DNA of 34,707 nt from Blautia sp. (GTDB lineage: Bacteria > Bacillota > Clostridia > Lachnospirales > Lachnospiraceae): positions 1 to 34,707 of the forward strand of contig JALFGN010000089.1 in NCBI GenBank assembly GCA_022777285.1, read 5' to 3'. A model generated the notes under the pieces. The model was not told where the DNA came from and did no database searches. It saw nothing but the letters and a program-made list of their open reading frames with translations. Shown here in pieces: positions 8,164 to 16,478 of this stretch. Position 1 is the stretch's first letter. Every line of letters begins with the position of its first letter. The translations under genes were made by a program, and so were the position numbers.

Positions 8164-9060
8164 ATGGCAGAGACAAAGATTCTGAGCCAGGAAGCACATT
8201 CTCAGCTTGTAAAAAGAGAACGTCGCGCAAACAATGTATGGAACAAACTGAGAAGAAATAAGACAGCCATGATTGGTCTGGTGATTGTTGTATTTATGAT
8301 GGCAATGGCAATTCTGGCACCGATGATAGCAACCCATGATCCAAATGCCATTAAACCGTCAGAGACATATCTTGGTTTTGGGGAAAAGGGACATATTTTT
8401 GGAACCGATGAATTTGGAAGAGATTTATTTTCCCGTATTGTATATGGTGCAAGGATTTCATTGATCGCTGCAATCGGAGGAACTTTTGTAGGTGGAATCA
8501 TCGGAATCCTTCTGGGATTGATTGCAGGTTATGCAGGTGGAATTGTGGATGCAGTTATCATGCGTTTTATGGATGGGCTTCTGGCTTTTCCTTTTGTATT
8601 GCTGGCAATCATCCTTATGACTATTTTAGGTTCTGGTCTGCAAAATGTAATTCTTGCGATCGGAATCGGAAATGTACCGACATTTGCCCGTGTTGTCCGG
8701 GGACAGGTACATATTGTAAAAAATGAAGAATACTGCAATGCAGGGCGGGTAATCGGTATTTCAAATGCGCGAATGTTGTTCTGTCACATTCTTCCGAATA
8801 CGATTTCTCCTATTATTGTATATGCTACATTGAACGTGGCAGGCGCCATCATTTCAGAAGCTACGTTAAGTTTTCTGGGGCTGGGAATTTCACAGCCTAC
8901 TGCATCCTGGGGAAATATCCTGCGTGCAGGCAGAGATTGTCTGAATACAGCTCCCCATATAGCGACCATATCCGGTGTATTTATTCTTGTGACTGTACTT
9001 GGATTTAACCTGTTAGGAGACGGTGTCCGGGATGTGCTGGATCCAAAGATGAAGCGATAA
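8164..9060 (+). CDS. Peptide-type ABC transporter permease (DppC-like)
   Basis: 298 aa, normal for DppC/OppC. It has the OppC N-terminal segment (NKLRRNKTAMIGLVIVVFM, first span), then HIFGTDEFGRDLFSRIVYGARISL, a hallmark of this family. The five-span BPD domain follows, with an EAA-like loop around CNAGRVIGISNARMLFCHIL. The C-terminus reads NLLGDGVRDVLDPKMKR, as expected. The start codon abuts the stop of the preceding permease gene and has GGAGGG upstream. It pairs with the DppB-like subunit. Confidence 0.95.
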   Translation: MAETKILSQEAHSQLVKRERRANNVWNKLRRNKTAMIGLVIVVFMMAMAILAPMIATHDPNAIKPSETYLGFGEKGHIFGTDEFGRDLFSRIVYGARISLIAAIGGTFVGGIIGILLGLIAGYAGGIVDAVIMRFMDGLLAFPFVLLAIILMTILGSGLQNVILAIGIGNVPTFARVVRGQVHIVKNEEYCNAGRVIGISNARMLFCHILPNTISPIIVYATLNVAGAIISEATLSFLGLGISQPTASWGNILRAGRDCLNTAPHIATISGVFILVTVLGFNLLGDGVRDVLDPKMKR

Positions 9061-9091
9061 CAGAGGGAAGATTAGATAGCGAGGAGAAAAG

Positions 9092-10102
9092 ATGAGTAAC
9101 GACTTACTGAAAGTAAAAGACCTGAAGACTTATTTCTTTACTGCCAGCGGTGTATCAAAAGCAGTGGATGGTGTAAGCTTCACTTTAAAGAAGGGACAGA
9201 CCATGGGAATCGTGGGAGAGTCCGGATCTGGAAAAAGTGTGACAGCATCTTCCGTAATACGTCTGTTGCCGAAGATAGGAAAAATCGTTGACGGAAGCAT
9301 AAAGTTTGAAGGAAGAGATATACGAAATCTGAGTAAAAAAGAATTATTGAATTTCAGAGGAAAAGATATTGCAGTGATTTTTCAGGATCCTATGACCTCT
9401 CTTGATCCGGTATTTAAAATCGGTAATCAGATGGTGGAAATGATCTGTGCACATCAGAATGTATCAAAAGAAAAAGCAAGGAAAATGGCAGTAGAAGCGT
9501 TGAAAAAAGTAGGAATTCCACAGCCGGAGAAAAGGATGGATTCTTATCCTTATGAGTTGTCCGGTGGTATGTGTCAGCGTGTGATTATTGCAATGGCAGT
9601 ATGCTGCAAACCGAAAATGATCATTGCAGATGAGCCTACAACCGCACTGGATGTGACGGTTCAAGCACAGGTACTGGAACTTCTTCAGGAACTGCAGGAT
9701 GAAATGGATACTTCCATATTACTGATTACGCATAATCTTGGTGTTGTGTGGAAAATGTGTGATACAGTCATGGTTATGTATGCAGGAAAAACAGTCGAAT
9801 ATGCAGATGCAAAACAGTTATATGAAGAACCGCTTCATCCTTATACATGGGGGCTTCTGGACTCCATGCCAAAACTCAGTGATACAGTAAAGGGAGAACT
9901 GAAGGCAATTCCCGGTGTACCGCCGGATCTGCGTCTTACAGGGAACTGCTGCAATTTTTATAATCGATGTCCTTATGCAGCAGAAATCTGCAGCAAAGAA
10001 GTACCACCTTTATGTGAGGTAAAAGAGGGACATTTTGTGGCCTGTCACAGGCAGAATGGAAAAAATACACTGGTGAGAGGAGAGGGAAAAAATAATGAGT
10101 GA
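9092..10102 (+). CDS. Peptide-type ABC transporter ATPase (DppD-like)
   Basis: 336 aa. Walker A is GESGSGKS, the Q-loop is FQDPMTSLDP, the signature is LSGGMCQR, Walker B is MIIADEPTTALD, and the switch His is in LLITHNL. The C-terminal oligopeptide-family extension carries cysteines (NCCNFYNRCPYAAEIC ... VACHR) of the type that binds an iron-sulfur cluster in characterised DppD/DppF proteins; whether it does so here is inferred. The signature has Met-Cys where Gln-Arg is more usual (GGMCQR for GGQRQR), a common DppD variant. It overlaps the next gene by 8 bases. Confidence 0.95.
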   Translation: MSNDLLKVKDLKTYFFTASGVSKAVDGVSFTLKKGQTMGIVGESGSGKSVTASSVIRLLPKIGKIVDGSIKFEGRDIRNLSKKELLNFRGKDIAVIFQDPMTSLDPVFKIGNQMVEMICAHQNVSKEKARKMAVEALKKVGIPQPEKRMDSYPYELSGGMCQRVIIAMAVCCKPKMIIADEPTTALDVTVQAQVLELLQELQDEMDTSILLITHNLGVVWKMCDTVMVMYAGKTVEYADAKQLYEEPLHPYTWGLLDSMPKLSDTVKGELKAIPGVPPDLRLTGNCCNFYNRCPYAAEICSKEVPPLCEVKEGHFVACHRQNGKNTLVRGEGKNNE

Positions 10103-11072
10103 CAAAAAAGTAATTATGAAAGTCAGGAATCTCACCAAAGAGTTCAAGATACGAAGCAGAAAATTGGGAGAAAAACCGCAGATTCTTCATGCACTTACAG
10201 ATGTGTCCGTAGATATTTATGAAGGAGAAACGCTTGGTGTGATCGGAGAATCCGGATGTGGGAAATCTACTTTTGGAAAATGTCTTGTTCAGCTTCATCA
10301 GGCTACTCATGGTACGGTAGAGTATCAAGGGGAGAACATTCTCGGGTTAAAAGGAGAGGCTCTCAAAAAGATAAAACGGGATATTCAGATGGTGTTTCAG
10401 GATCCGTTTTCTTCTCTGGATCCCAGAATGACAGCAGGAAAACTGGTAGAAGAGCCTATGATTGCTCATAAGATTATAAAAGATAAAAAAGAAAGAAGTA
10501 AGAGGGCTTTGGAACTTCTGAAGACAGTAGGACTGGACGTACAGCATGTACATCGTTATCCCCATGAATTTTCAGGAGGGCAGAGGCAGAGAATCAATAT
10601 TGCCAGGGCGCTGGCACTGAATCCAAAACTCATTGTCTGTGATGAACCGGTGTCTGCTCTGGATGTATCGATTCAGGCGCAGGTTTTGAACTTGTTTAAT
10701 CAACTACAGAAAGAATATAAGCTGACCTATGTGTTTATTTCTCATGATTTAAGTGTTATTAAACACATCAGCGACAGAATTGCCATTATGTATCTGGGAA
10801 GAATCGTAGAATTGTGCGATGCACAGGGAATTTATGAAAATCCTCTTCATCCTTATACAAAAGCTTTGTTATCTGCAATTCCTCCGGAGTCTCCATTTGA
10901 AAAACGGGAGAGAATTGTACTGAAAGGGGAAATTCCAAGTCCGATCGGGGAACAGAAAGGATGCCCGTTGGCAGGCCGTTGTCCTTCTTGTATGGAAAAA
11001 TGCAGAAGCCAGGTTCCGCAGTTGAAAGACAGGGGAGATGGTCATCAGGTTGCCTGTTTTTTGTATGAATAA
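10095..11072 (+). CDS. Peptide-type ABC transporter ATPase (DppF-like)
   Basis: 325 aa. Walker A is GESGCGKS, the Q-loop is FQDPFSSLDP, the signature is FSGGQRQR, Walker B is LIVCDEPVSALD, and the His switch is in FISHDLSV. The C-terminal oligopeptide/dipeptide transporter segment has PLAGRCPSCMEKC with a cysteine set like its partner. DppD- and DppF-type ATPases form a heterodimer under the two permeases. The start ATG lies inside the end of the preceding ATPase gene behind GAGAGGGAAA, showing coupled translation. With this gene the transporter is complete. Confidence 0.95.
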   Translation: MSDKKVIMKVRNLTKEFKIRSRKLGEKPQILHALTDVSVDIYEGETLGVIGESGCGKSTFGKCLVQLHQATHGTVEYQGENILGLKGEALKKIKRDIQMVFQDPFSSLDPRMTAGKLVEEPMIAHKIIKDKKERSKRALELLKTVGLDVQHVHRYPHEFSGGQRQRINIARALALNPKLIVCDEPVSALDVSIQAQVLNLFNQLQKEYKLTYVFISHDLSVIKHISDRIAIMYLGRIVELCDAQGIYENPLHPYTKALLSAIPPESPFEKRERIVLKGEIPSPIGEQKGCPLAGRCPSCMEKCRSQVPQLKDRGDGHQVACFLYE

Positions 11073-11109
11073 GAAAAAATAAGTAAAGATAATAAAGGAG
11101 AGAAACGAA

Positions 11110-12369
11110 ATGAGCAATGTAACAAAAGCGCAGGTGCTGGAACTGGCACAGAGCAAGCTGGACGAGCTGGTAGAACTGGTGTCTCAACTGATTCAGATTC
11201 CAAGCGAGAACCCAGTAGGAACCCAGCGGGAAGTTGTGGATTTTGTGAAAAATTATTTGAAAGAGGCAGGAATTCCATGTGAAGAAACAGGAAGCAATCC
11301 TGAATTTCCATGTGTGGTTGCAAAAATCGGACAGGAAGAAGGATTCAGTGTGATTTTAAACGGACATGTGGATGTGGTTCCAGCAGGAGACAGAAATCAG
11401 TGGGATTTTGATCCTTTTTCCGGAGAAATTACAGAGAAAGAGATTCTTGGAAGAGGAACCTCCGATATGAAAGCCGGGGTAGCAGGAATTCTTTTTGCTA
11501 TGAAGATTCTGACAGAATCCGGTGCAAAGTTAAAGGGAAATATTCGCCTTCATATTGTCTCAGATGAGGAAAGCGGCGGAGAATTTGGAACGAAGTGGTT
11601 GTGTGCCAATGGTTATGCAGAACATGCAGATGCATGTCTGGTGGCAGAGCCGACTTCACATAATACCATTGAAATCGGACAGAAGGGAAGAGCAGAACTG
11701 ATTTTTAAATCTCATGGAGTCTCTGCTCATGGAAGTCTTGCCGGATTCAAAGGAGAAAATGCTATTCTGAAACTGATGAAAGTGCTGGAGCATGTGGATC
11801 TGTTAAGAGAAATCGAAGGGCATTATGGACCAACTCAGACCAAAGCACTGGAAAATTCCAAGATTATTGCAGGAGAAAAGAACGGAGCAGGAACCGGAGA
11901 AGTCATTGATCATGTATCGGTTAATGTAGGAATGATCGAAGGAGGTGTACGTCCAAATATGGTGCCGGATTCCTGCCAGGCAATTCTGGATATCCGTCTT
12001 CCAATCGGTGTGGAAGCAGAAGAAATTGAAAACTGTGTAAAAGTGATTCTTGAAAAGAGCGGTGTCAAAGGAGTGGATTATGAATTAAACTTCCAGACAT
12101 TTGGAAATTATACAGAGATCGACGCTCCAATTGTGGAAGCCATTAAAAAACATGCAGAAGATCTCTGGAAAACAGATGTACTTCCTGCATATCAGTGGGC
12201 ATCCAGTGATGCAAGAGATTATCGTGTAAAGGGAATTCCTACGATTCAGTATGGACCGTCCAATACCGTAGGTATTCATTCCTATAATGAAACAGTAGAT
12301 ATTGAAGATGTCAAAAATGCAGGACAGATTTATATTCTGTCTCTGTGCGATTTGATGGGAATTGAATAA
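11110..12369 (+). CDS. M20-family metallo-amidohydrolase/peptidase (ArgE/DapE/CPG2-like)
   Basis: 419 aa, the usual M20A length. The two-zinc site is complete: HVD (His86, Asp88), bridging Asp119 in GRGTSDMKAG, the Glu153-Glu154 pair in SDEESGG, Glu180 in LVAEPTS, and His390 in GIHSYNE. The lid/dimer domain has SAHGS near the middle. M20 enzymes hydrolyse peptide or N-acyl bonds, as in acetylornithine deacetylase, succinyl-DAP desuccinylase and carboxypeptidase G2. Sequence alone does not pick the substrate. It follows the DppF-like gene by 37 bases with GGAG upstream and lacks a signal peptide. It is therefore expected to act in the cytoplasm on the imported compound. Confidence 0.93.
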   Translation: MSNVTKAQVLELAQSKLDELVELVSQLIQIPSENPVGTQREVVDFVKNYLKEAGIPCEETGSNPEFPCVVAKIGQEEGFSVILNGHVDVVPAGDRNQWDFDPFSGEITEKEILGRGTSDMKAGVAGILFAMKILTESGAKLKGNIRLHIVSDEESGGEFGTKWLCANGYAEHADACLVAEPTSHNTIEIGQKGRAELIFKSHGVSAHGSLAGFKGENAILKLMKVLEHVDLLREIEGHYGPTQTKALENSKIIAGEKNGAGTGEVIDHVSVNVGMIEGGVRPNMVPDSCQAILDIRLPIGVEAEEIENCVKVILEKSGVKGVDYELNFQTFGNYTEIDAPIVEAIKKHAEDLWKTDVLPAYQWASSDARDYRVKGIPTIQYGPSNTVGIHSYNETVDIEDVKNAGQIYILSLCDLMGIE

Positions 12370-12395
12370 GAAAATTAAGGTGAGAGGAAAAAGTT

Positions 12396-13352
12396 ATGTT
12401 AGTAAAAGAAATTATCGATCTTTATGAAATTTTGGATTCTGCTTATGCCAGTGGAGCGAAAGTCGCTGAATTTTTGAAAAATATTCGTCCAGACTGCAAG
12501 GTTTCCGTAGAGACAATTCAGGGAAAAAAGGGAAAGACAACGGACGTTGTGAAAGTTCTGATCCCAGGAAAAAATGGAAAAACAAAAGACGGCACTGCAC
12601 CTACGATTGGGCTTCTGGGACGATTGGGAGGTCTTGGAGCGAGACCGGAAAGAATCGGTTTTGTATCTGATGGAGATGGTGCGCTGACAGTTCTGGCAGC
12701 GGCAGCGAAATTATTAAAGATGCAGAATGAAGGGGATGAGCTGGATGGAGATGTGATTATTTCGACTCATGTATGCCCAGATGCTCCAACGCAGCCTCAT
12801 AAACCGGTAGCTTTTATGGATTCACCTGTAAGTATGAAACAGATTAATCAGAGTGAAGTAGATGCTTCTGCAGATGCCATTCTGTCAGTAGACACAACAA
12901 AAGGAAACCGGATTATGAATCATAAAGGATTTGCAATCTCACCTACAGTAAAAGACGGATATATTTTAAAAGTCAGTGAAGACCTGTTGAGCGTGATGGA
13001 AATTACAAGTGGACAGTCTCCAAAAGTATTTGCTCTGAGCACACAGGATATTACTCCTTACGGAAATGGTCTGTTCCATTTGAACAGTATTCTTCAGCCT
13101 GCTACGGCTACAGAAGCACCGGTAGTCGGTGTGGCAATTACAACTGAGACAGCAGTTCCGGGTTGTGCGACAGGAGCTACCAGTATGGCATCCATTGACG
13201 AAGCAGGACGTTTCATTATTGAAGTGGCAAAAGCATTTACAAGGGGTGAATGTTCTTTCTACGATGCAGAAGAGTATGAAAGGATCCAGAAGCTGTATGG
13301 TTCTATGTCAAATCTCCGTACTTTTGGCACGATGGAGTGCAGTGCAGAATGA
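12396..13352 (+). CDS. DUF1177 family protein
   Basis: 318 aa, full length for this family as I recall it. There is no signal peptide or membrane span. Conserved-looking motifs that could bind metal or substrate are VSDGDGA (Asp92, Asp94), STHVCPDAPTQPH (His125, Cys127, Asp129, His135), SVDTTKG (Asp166) and NHKGF (His176). A later Gly-rich GVAITTETAVPGCATGA contains Cys257. The function is unknown to me. Family members are, from general knowledge, often next to AroM-like proteins and peptide transporters. It sits 26 bases after the M20 gene and overlaps the AroM gene by 4 bases. It is therefore firmly part of the operon, and an enzymatic role on the same compound is likely but unproven. Confidence 0.85.
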   Translation: MLVKEIIDLYEILDSAYASGAKVAEFLKNIRPDCKVSVETIQGKKGKTTDVVKVLIPGKNGKTKDGTAPTIGLLGRLGGLGARPERIGFVSDGDGALTVLAAAAKLLKMQNEGDELDGDVIISTHVCPDAPTQPHKPVAFMDSPVSMKQINQSEVDASADAILSVDTTKGNRIMNHKGFAISPTVKDGYILKVSEDLLSVMEITSGQSPKVFALSTQDITPYGNGLFHLNSILQPATATEAPVVGVAITTETAVPGCATGATSMASIDEAGRFIIEVAKAFTRGECSFYDAEEYERIQKLYGSMSNLRTFGTMECSAE

Positions 13353-14035
13353 AAATTGGAGCAGTGACAGTGGGGCAGGCTCCCAGAACGGATCTTACAC
13401 CGGATATTCTGCCTCTTCTGGGAGAGCATGTGGAATTTATGGAAAGAGGTGCACTGGATTTTATTACACCGGAAGAAATCTTACAGATTCAGCCGGAAGA
13501 GGGGGATTATGTACTGGTCTCACGTATGAGAGACGGAAGCCAGATAAGATTTGCAGAGCGAAAAATTTTGAATCGGATTCAGGAAGCAATAGAGGATCTG
13601 CAGAAACGTGGGGCGGAATGTATTCTTATGTTGTGTACCGGAAAATTTCCAAAAGCATTTCAGTCAGAAGTTCCGCTTATCTATCCTTATGATCTGCTGG
13701 GAGCGATTGTACCATTGCTGGCAGAAAATCGGGATGTTGCTGTGATGATTCCGGATAAAAGTCAGGAAAAACAGTGTGCCAGGCGTTGGAGCAGGCTGGA
13801 AGGAAGGGTTACAGTTGTAAGCGGTTCGCCCTATAAAGGCATCGAAGGAGTCAGAGAGGCAGCGCAGCAGATGAAAGGCGGAAGAAACAGTATGGTCATA
13901 TTGGATTGTATGGGATATACACAGGAAATGAAGAATGAGGTATGTCGTATTACAGGAAAACCGGTGATCCTTCCGAGAACGCTTCTTGCAAGAGTAGTAA
14001 GAGAATATATAGGAGAATGCTGTTCAAAGATATAA
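13349..14035 (+). CDS. AroM family protein (Asp/Glu racemase-like?)
   Basis: 228 aa from the ATG in the ATGA overlap with the DUF1177 gene. An in-frame GTG 12 bases upstream is less likely because GGAG sits at 13334-13337, fitting the ATG. The start MKIGAVTVGQAPRTDLTPD is typical of AroM. Two cysteine motifs stand out: Cys96 in LMLCTGKF and Cys187 in LDCMGYT. Their spacing resembles the two catalytic cysteines of cofactor-independent Asp/Glu racemases, a fold AroM may share. AroM takes its name from a gene under TyrR control in E. coli; its reaction is not known to me. It is last in the operon. Racemase or isomerase activity is my inference. Confidence 0.87.
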   Translation: MKIGAVTVGQAPRTDLTPDILPLLGEHVEFMERGALDFITPEEILQIQPEEGDYVLVSRMRDGSQIRFAERKILNRIQEAIEDLQKRGAECILMLCTGKFPKAFQSEVPLIYPYDLLGAIVPLLAENRDVAVMIPDKSQEKQCARRWSRLEGRVTVVSGSPYKGIEGVREAAQQMKGGRNSMVILDCMGYTQEMKNEVCRITGKPVILPRTLLARVVREYIGECCSKI

Positions 14036-14049
14036 CCATAAGTTATGGT
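14035..14049. promoter_or_regulatory. 15-base palindrome upstream of the cstA-unit promoter
   Basis: ACCATAAGTTATGGT is a perfect odd palindrome (7-bp arms, one central base). It begins at the last base of the AroM stop codon and lies 24 bases before the -35 box of the next unit. It is a candidate operator. Its sequence differs from the inverted repeat at 5188-5230, so a different regulator is likely. Confidence 0.5.
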
Positions 14050-14073
14050 AGATATGAAATAATAAGCAAAGAC

Positions 14074-14102
14074 TTGAAATAGAGGAATAGAAGTGCTATA
14101 TT
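14074..14102 (+). promoter_or_regulatory. Promoter of the unknown-protein / CstA unit
   Basis: TTGAAA (14074-14079), 17 bases, TATATT (14097-14102). It lies between the AroM stop codon and the start at 14145, so this unit can be expressed separately from the peptide operon. Confidence 0.6.
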
Positions 14103-14144
14103 TTATACATGTTTTATAAAGATTTTATAAATGGAGAAGTTTTG

Positions 14145-14669
14145 ATGGATGGAAATTCCTTATTGGAAAAAATAGTGGATACTTACCGTGCCAATTTTGA
14201 CGTGGTAGAACCTTATGAATACCATGGGGTTCTGTATGATGCCTATGCAGGATTTAACCTTACAAGTGCGAAATATGTTCTTGTAAAGAAGGCGGAACTG
14301 TGGCGGGCAAATTGTTTTGAACATGTTTTTTTCCTTTACAGACCAAGAATTACGCTTGCCGATGTGGAGCAATTTCAGAGTCAGCTCCTGGAATATATGG
14401 AGCCGGAGCTGGTATGTCAGGGAGAAAAGGTGCCAAAGAAAAATCATATGTATACGTATCTTACAGGAATTTTCCTGTCTGATGAACCGGCAGATCCGGA
14501 AGTGATAAAAGTAGTCAGAAAACTTCATTTCCGCAAAAATTATCGCTTTGCTGTGCGGGGATTTTCAGAAGAGCGGGTTGTTCTGTTTGATATAAAAAAC
14601 AGAAAAATCACAGGAAATCCTGCAGCAAAAGAGTTGATAAAAGGATATAAAAAAATGCTGAAGTCCTGA
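14145..14669 (+). CDS. Unrecognised 174-aa protein upstream of cstA
   Basis: I do not recognise the family. The ATG at 14145 is chosen because GGAG lies at 14133-14136; an in-frame ATG at 14109 falls on the predicted transcription start and has no ribosome site. The protein (MDGNSLLEKIVDTYRANFDV...) is soluble, with no signal peptide or membrane span. It is rich in Tyr, Phe, Lys and Glu, with segments such as YHGVLYDAYAGFNLTSAKYVLVKK and HFRKNYRFAVRGFSEERVVLFD that look like mixed alpha/beta structure. The C-terminus is basic (ELIKGYKKMLKS). It is 73 bases ahead of the CstA gene on the same strand with no terminator between, so it may be a regulator or partner of CstA. Confidence 0.75.
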   Translation: MDGNSLLEKIVDTYRANFDVVEPYEYHGVLYDAYAGFNLTSAKYVLVKKAELWRANCFEHVFFLYRPRITLADVEQFQSQLLEYMEPELVCQGEKVPKKNHMYTYLTGIFLSDEPADPEVIKVVRKLHFRKNYRFAVRGFSEERVVLFDIKNRKITGNPAAKELIKGYKKMLKS

Positions 14670-14742
14670 GGACAAAGAAAATCAGCTCTGTTTATAAAAG
14701 TAAAAACTTCATTACAAAAATACTTAAGAGGAGGGTAAAAAC

Positions 14743-16419
14743 ATGAGTGGAGTTTTAATTTTAGGCGTTTCTATTCTGGCTTTTGTGATTGCCTATGTAA
14801 CTTATGGTTCCTGGCTGGCAAAACAGTGGGGCGTTGACCCGAAGCAGCAGACTCCGGCACACACAGAAGAAGATGGTGTGGACTTTGTTCCTGCGAAAGC
14901 ACCGGTTCTTTTGGGGCATCATTTCTCATCCATTGCAGGTGCAGGTCCGATTAATGGTCCGATTCAGGCAGCGATTTTCGGATGGGTACCAGTACTTCTG
15001 TGGATCATCATCGGTGGTATTTTCTTTGGTGCTGTACAGGATTTTTCAGCATTGTTTGCATCGGTACGTCACAAAGGAAAATCTCTTGGTGAAGTTATCG
15101 AAGAAAATATTTCTCACAAATCAAAAGTATGCTTTACCGTGTTTGCATGGCTGGTTCTGATTCTGGTTGTTGCAGCATTTGCAGATATCGTAGCAGGAAC
15201 ATTTGCAGGATTTACAGTAAGCGCAGATGGAGAGATGGTAAAAAATGCAGCAAACGGTTCTGTTGCAGTAGCATCTCTGCTGTTCATTCCTCTGGCTGTA
15301 GGATTTGGATTCCTGAACAGAAAGAACATTAATCTTGGTGTTTCCACAATCGTAGGGGTTGCTTTGTTGGCTTTCTGTATCTTCGTAGGTCTGAAATGTC
15401 CAATTTTTGTTTCAAAAAATGTATGGCTGTTTGTAGTATTTATTTATATCTTTATTGCTTCCGTAGCACCGGTATGGATTTTGCTGCAGCCTCGTGATTA
15501 TCTGAACAGTTTTCTTCTGTACTTTATGATGATTGCAGCAGCAATCGGTATTATCTTTACAAATCCTACTGTACAGCTTCAGCCATTCACAGGCTGGAAC
15601 ATTAACGGACAGACACTGTTCCCATTTCTGTTTATTACGGTTGCCTGTGGTGCAGTTTCCGGTTTCCACAGTCTGATTGGTTCCGGTACAACATCCAAAC
15701 AGCTGAACAGTGAAAAAGATGCAAAAATGATTGGTTACGGTTCTATGTTGATTGAATGTGCATTGGCTGTCATTGCTCTGATCGCAGTTGGTTATCTGAC
15801 AAGTGACGGTGCTTATGCACAGATTGGAACACCTCCGGTTGTATTTGCAACTGCTATCAGTACTTTCTTTGCTGAAATGGGTATGGGAGAAATGGCAGTT
15901 AGCACTATGAAGACAATTATTCTTCTGGCAATCTCTGCTTTTGCTCTTACTTCGCTTGATACAGCAACACGTCTGGGACGTTTCCTGTTCCAGGAATTGT
16001 TTGCAACAAATAAAAATGGACAGAAGAACATTCTGAGCAATATGTATGTGGCAACATTTATAACAATTGCATGTTCCGCATTACTGACAATTGCAGGATA
16101 TCAGAAAATCTGGGCTCTGTTTGGTGCCTGCAATCAGCTGGTATCTGTACCTGCTTTCCTGGCAGTTGCATGCTGGCTCAAGAAAATCGGAAGAAACAAT
16201 AAGATGTTCTACTTCCCGATGTTCTTTATGCTTGCAGCTACACTGAGCACACTGGTTCTGACATTCAAGAACAACATTATCAAACTTACAGGCGGCGAGG
16301 GTCAGATGCTTGTAGAAGGTCTTCAGTGTCTTCTGATCGTTCCGATCGTTGTACTTGCTGTGATTATGGCAATCGACGGACTGAAAACTCTTTTTGGAAA
16401 AAATGTAAAAACTGCTTAA
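14743..16419 (+). CDS. cstA: CstA-family transporter (carbon starvation protein A type)
   Basis: 558 aa, a short CstA (E. coli CstA is about 700). It is a polytopic membrane protein with well over ten hydrophobic segments. Family hallmarks are present: GHHFSSIAGAGPINGPIQAA, FGAVQDFSALFASVRHKGKS, VSGFHSLIGSGTTSKQL, and SLDTATRLGRFLFQEL. CstA proteins have been linked to uptake of peptides and of pyruvate during nutrient limitation. The start is preceded by AAGAGGAGGG. It ends the unit, followed by a strong bidirectional terminator. Its place after a peptide-uptake operon suggests a shared starvation or scavenging role, but it has a separate promoter and operator-like site. Confidence 0.95.
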   Translation: MSGVLILGVSILAFVIAYVTYGSWLAKQWGVDPKQQTPAHTEEDGVDFVPAKAPVLLGHHFSSIAGAGPINGPIQAAIFGWVPVLLWIIIGGIFFGAVQDFSALFASVRHKGKSLGEVIEENISHKSKVCFTVFAWLVLILVVAAFADIVAGTFAGFTVSADGEMVKNAANGSVAVASLLFIPLAVGFGFLNRKNINLGVSTIVGVALLAFCIFVGLKCPIFVSKNVWLFVVFIYIFIASVAPVWILLQPRDYLNSFLLYFMMIAAAIGIIFTNPTVQLQPFTGWNINGQTLFPFLFITVACGAVSGFHSLIGSGTTSKQLNSEKDAKMIGYGSMLIECALAVIALIAVGYLTSDGAYAQIGTPPVVFATAISTFFAEMGMGEMAVSTMKTIILLAISAFALTSLDTATRLGRFLFQELFATNKNGQKNILSNMYVATFITIACSALLTIAGYQKIWALFGACNQLVSVPAFLAVACWLKKIGRNNKMFYFPMFFMLAATLSTLVLTFKNNIIKLTGGEGQMLVEGLQCLLIVPIVVLAVIMAIDGLKTLFGKNVKTA

Positions 16420-16426
16420 TGCAGAT

Positions 16427-16470
16427 AAAAAAGCGTCACTTCACAGGAATTTGTGAAGTGACGCTTTTTT
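16427..16470. terminator. Bidirectional terminator between cstA and the Crp/Fnr gene
   Basis: AAGCGTCACTTCACA (16431-16445) pairs exactly with TGTGAAGTGACGCTT (16452-16466), flanked by A-run and T-run. The 15-bp stem serves the + strand cstA unit and, read the other way, the convergent regulator gene ending at 16479. Confidence 0.95.
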
Positions 16471-16478
16471 GTTTCGCA

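Noticed and set aside
14035-14049. Palindrome as a terminator of the AroM operon
   Set aside because: A one-base centre cannot form an RNA loop without losing pairs and there is no T-run, so an operator is more likely.
15114-15347. Open frames antisense and in other frames inside cstA and other genes
   Set aside because: They follow the codon bias of the main gene, lack ribosome sites, and show no family motifs.
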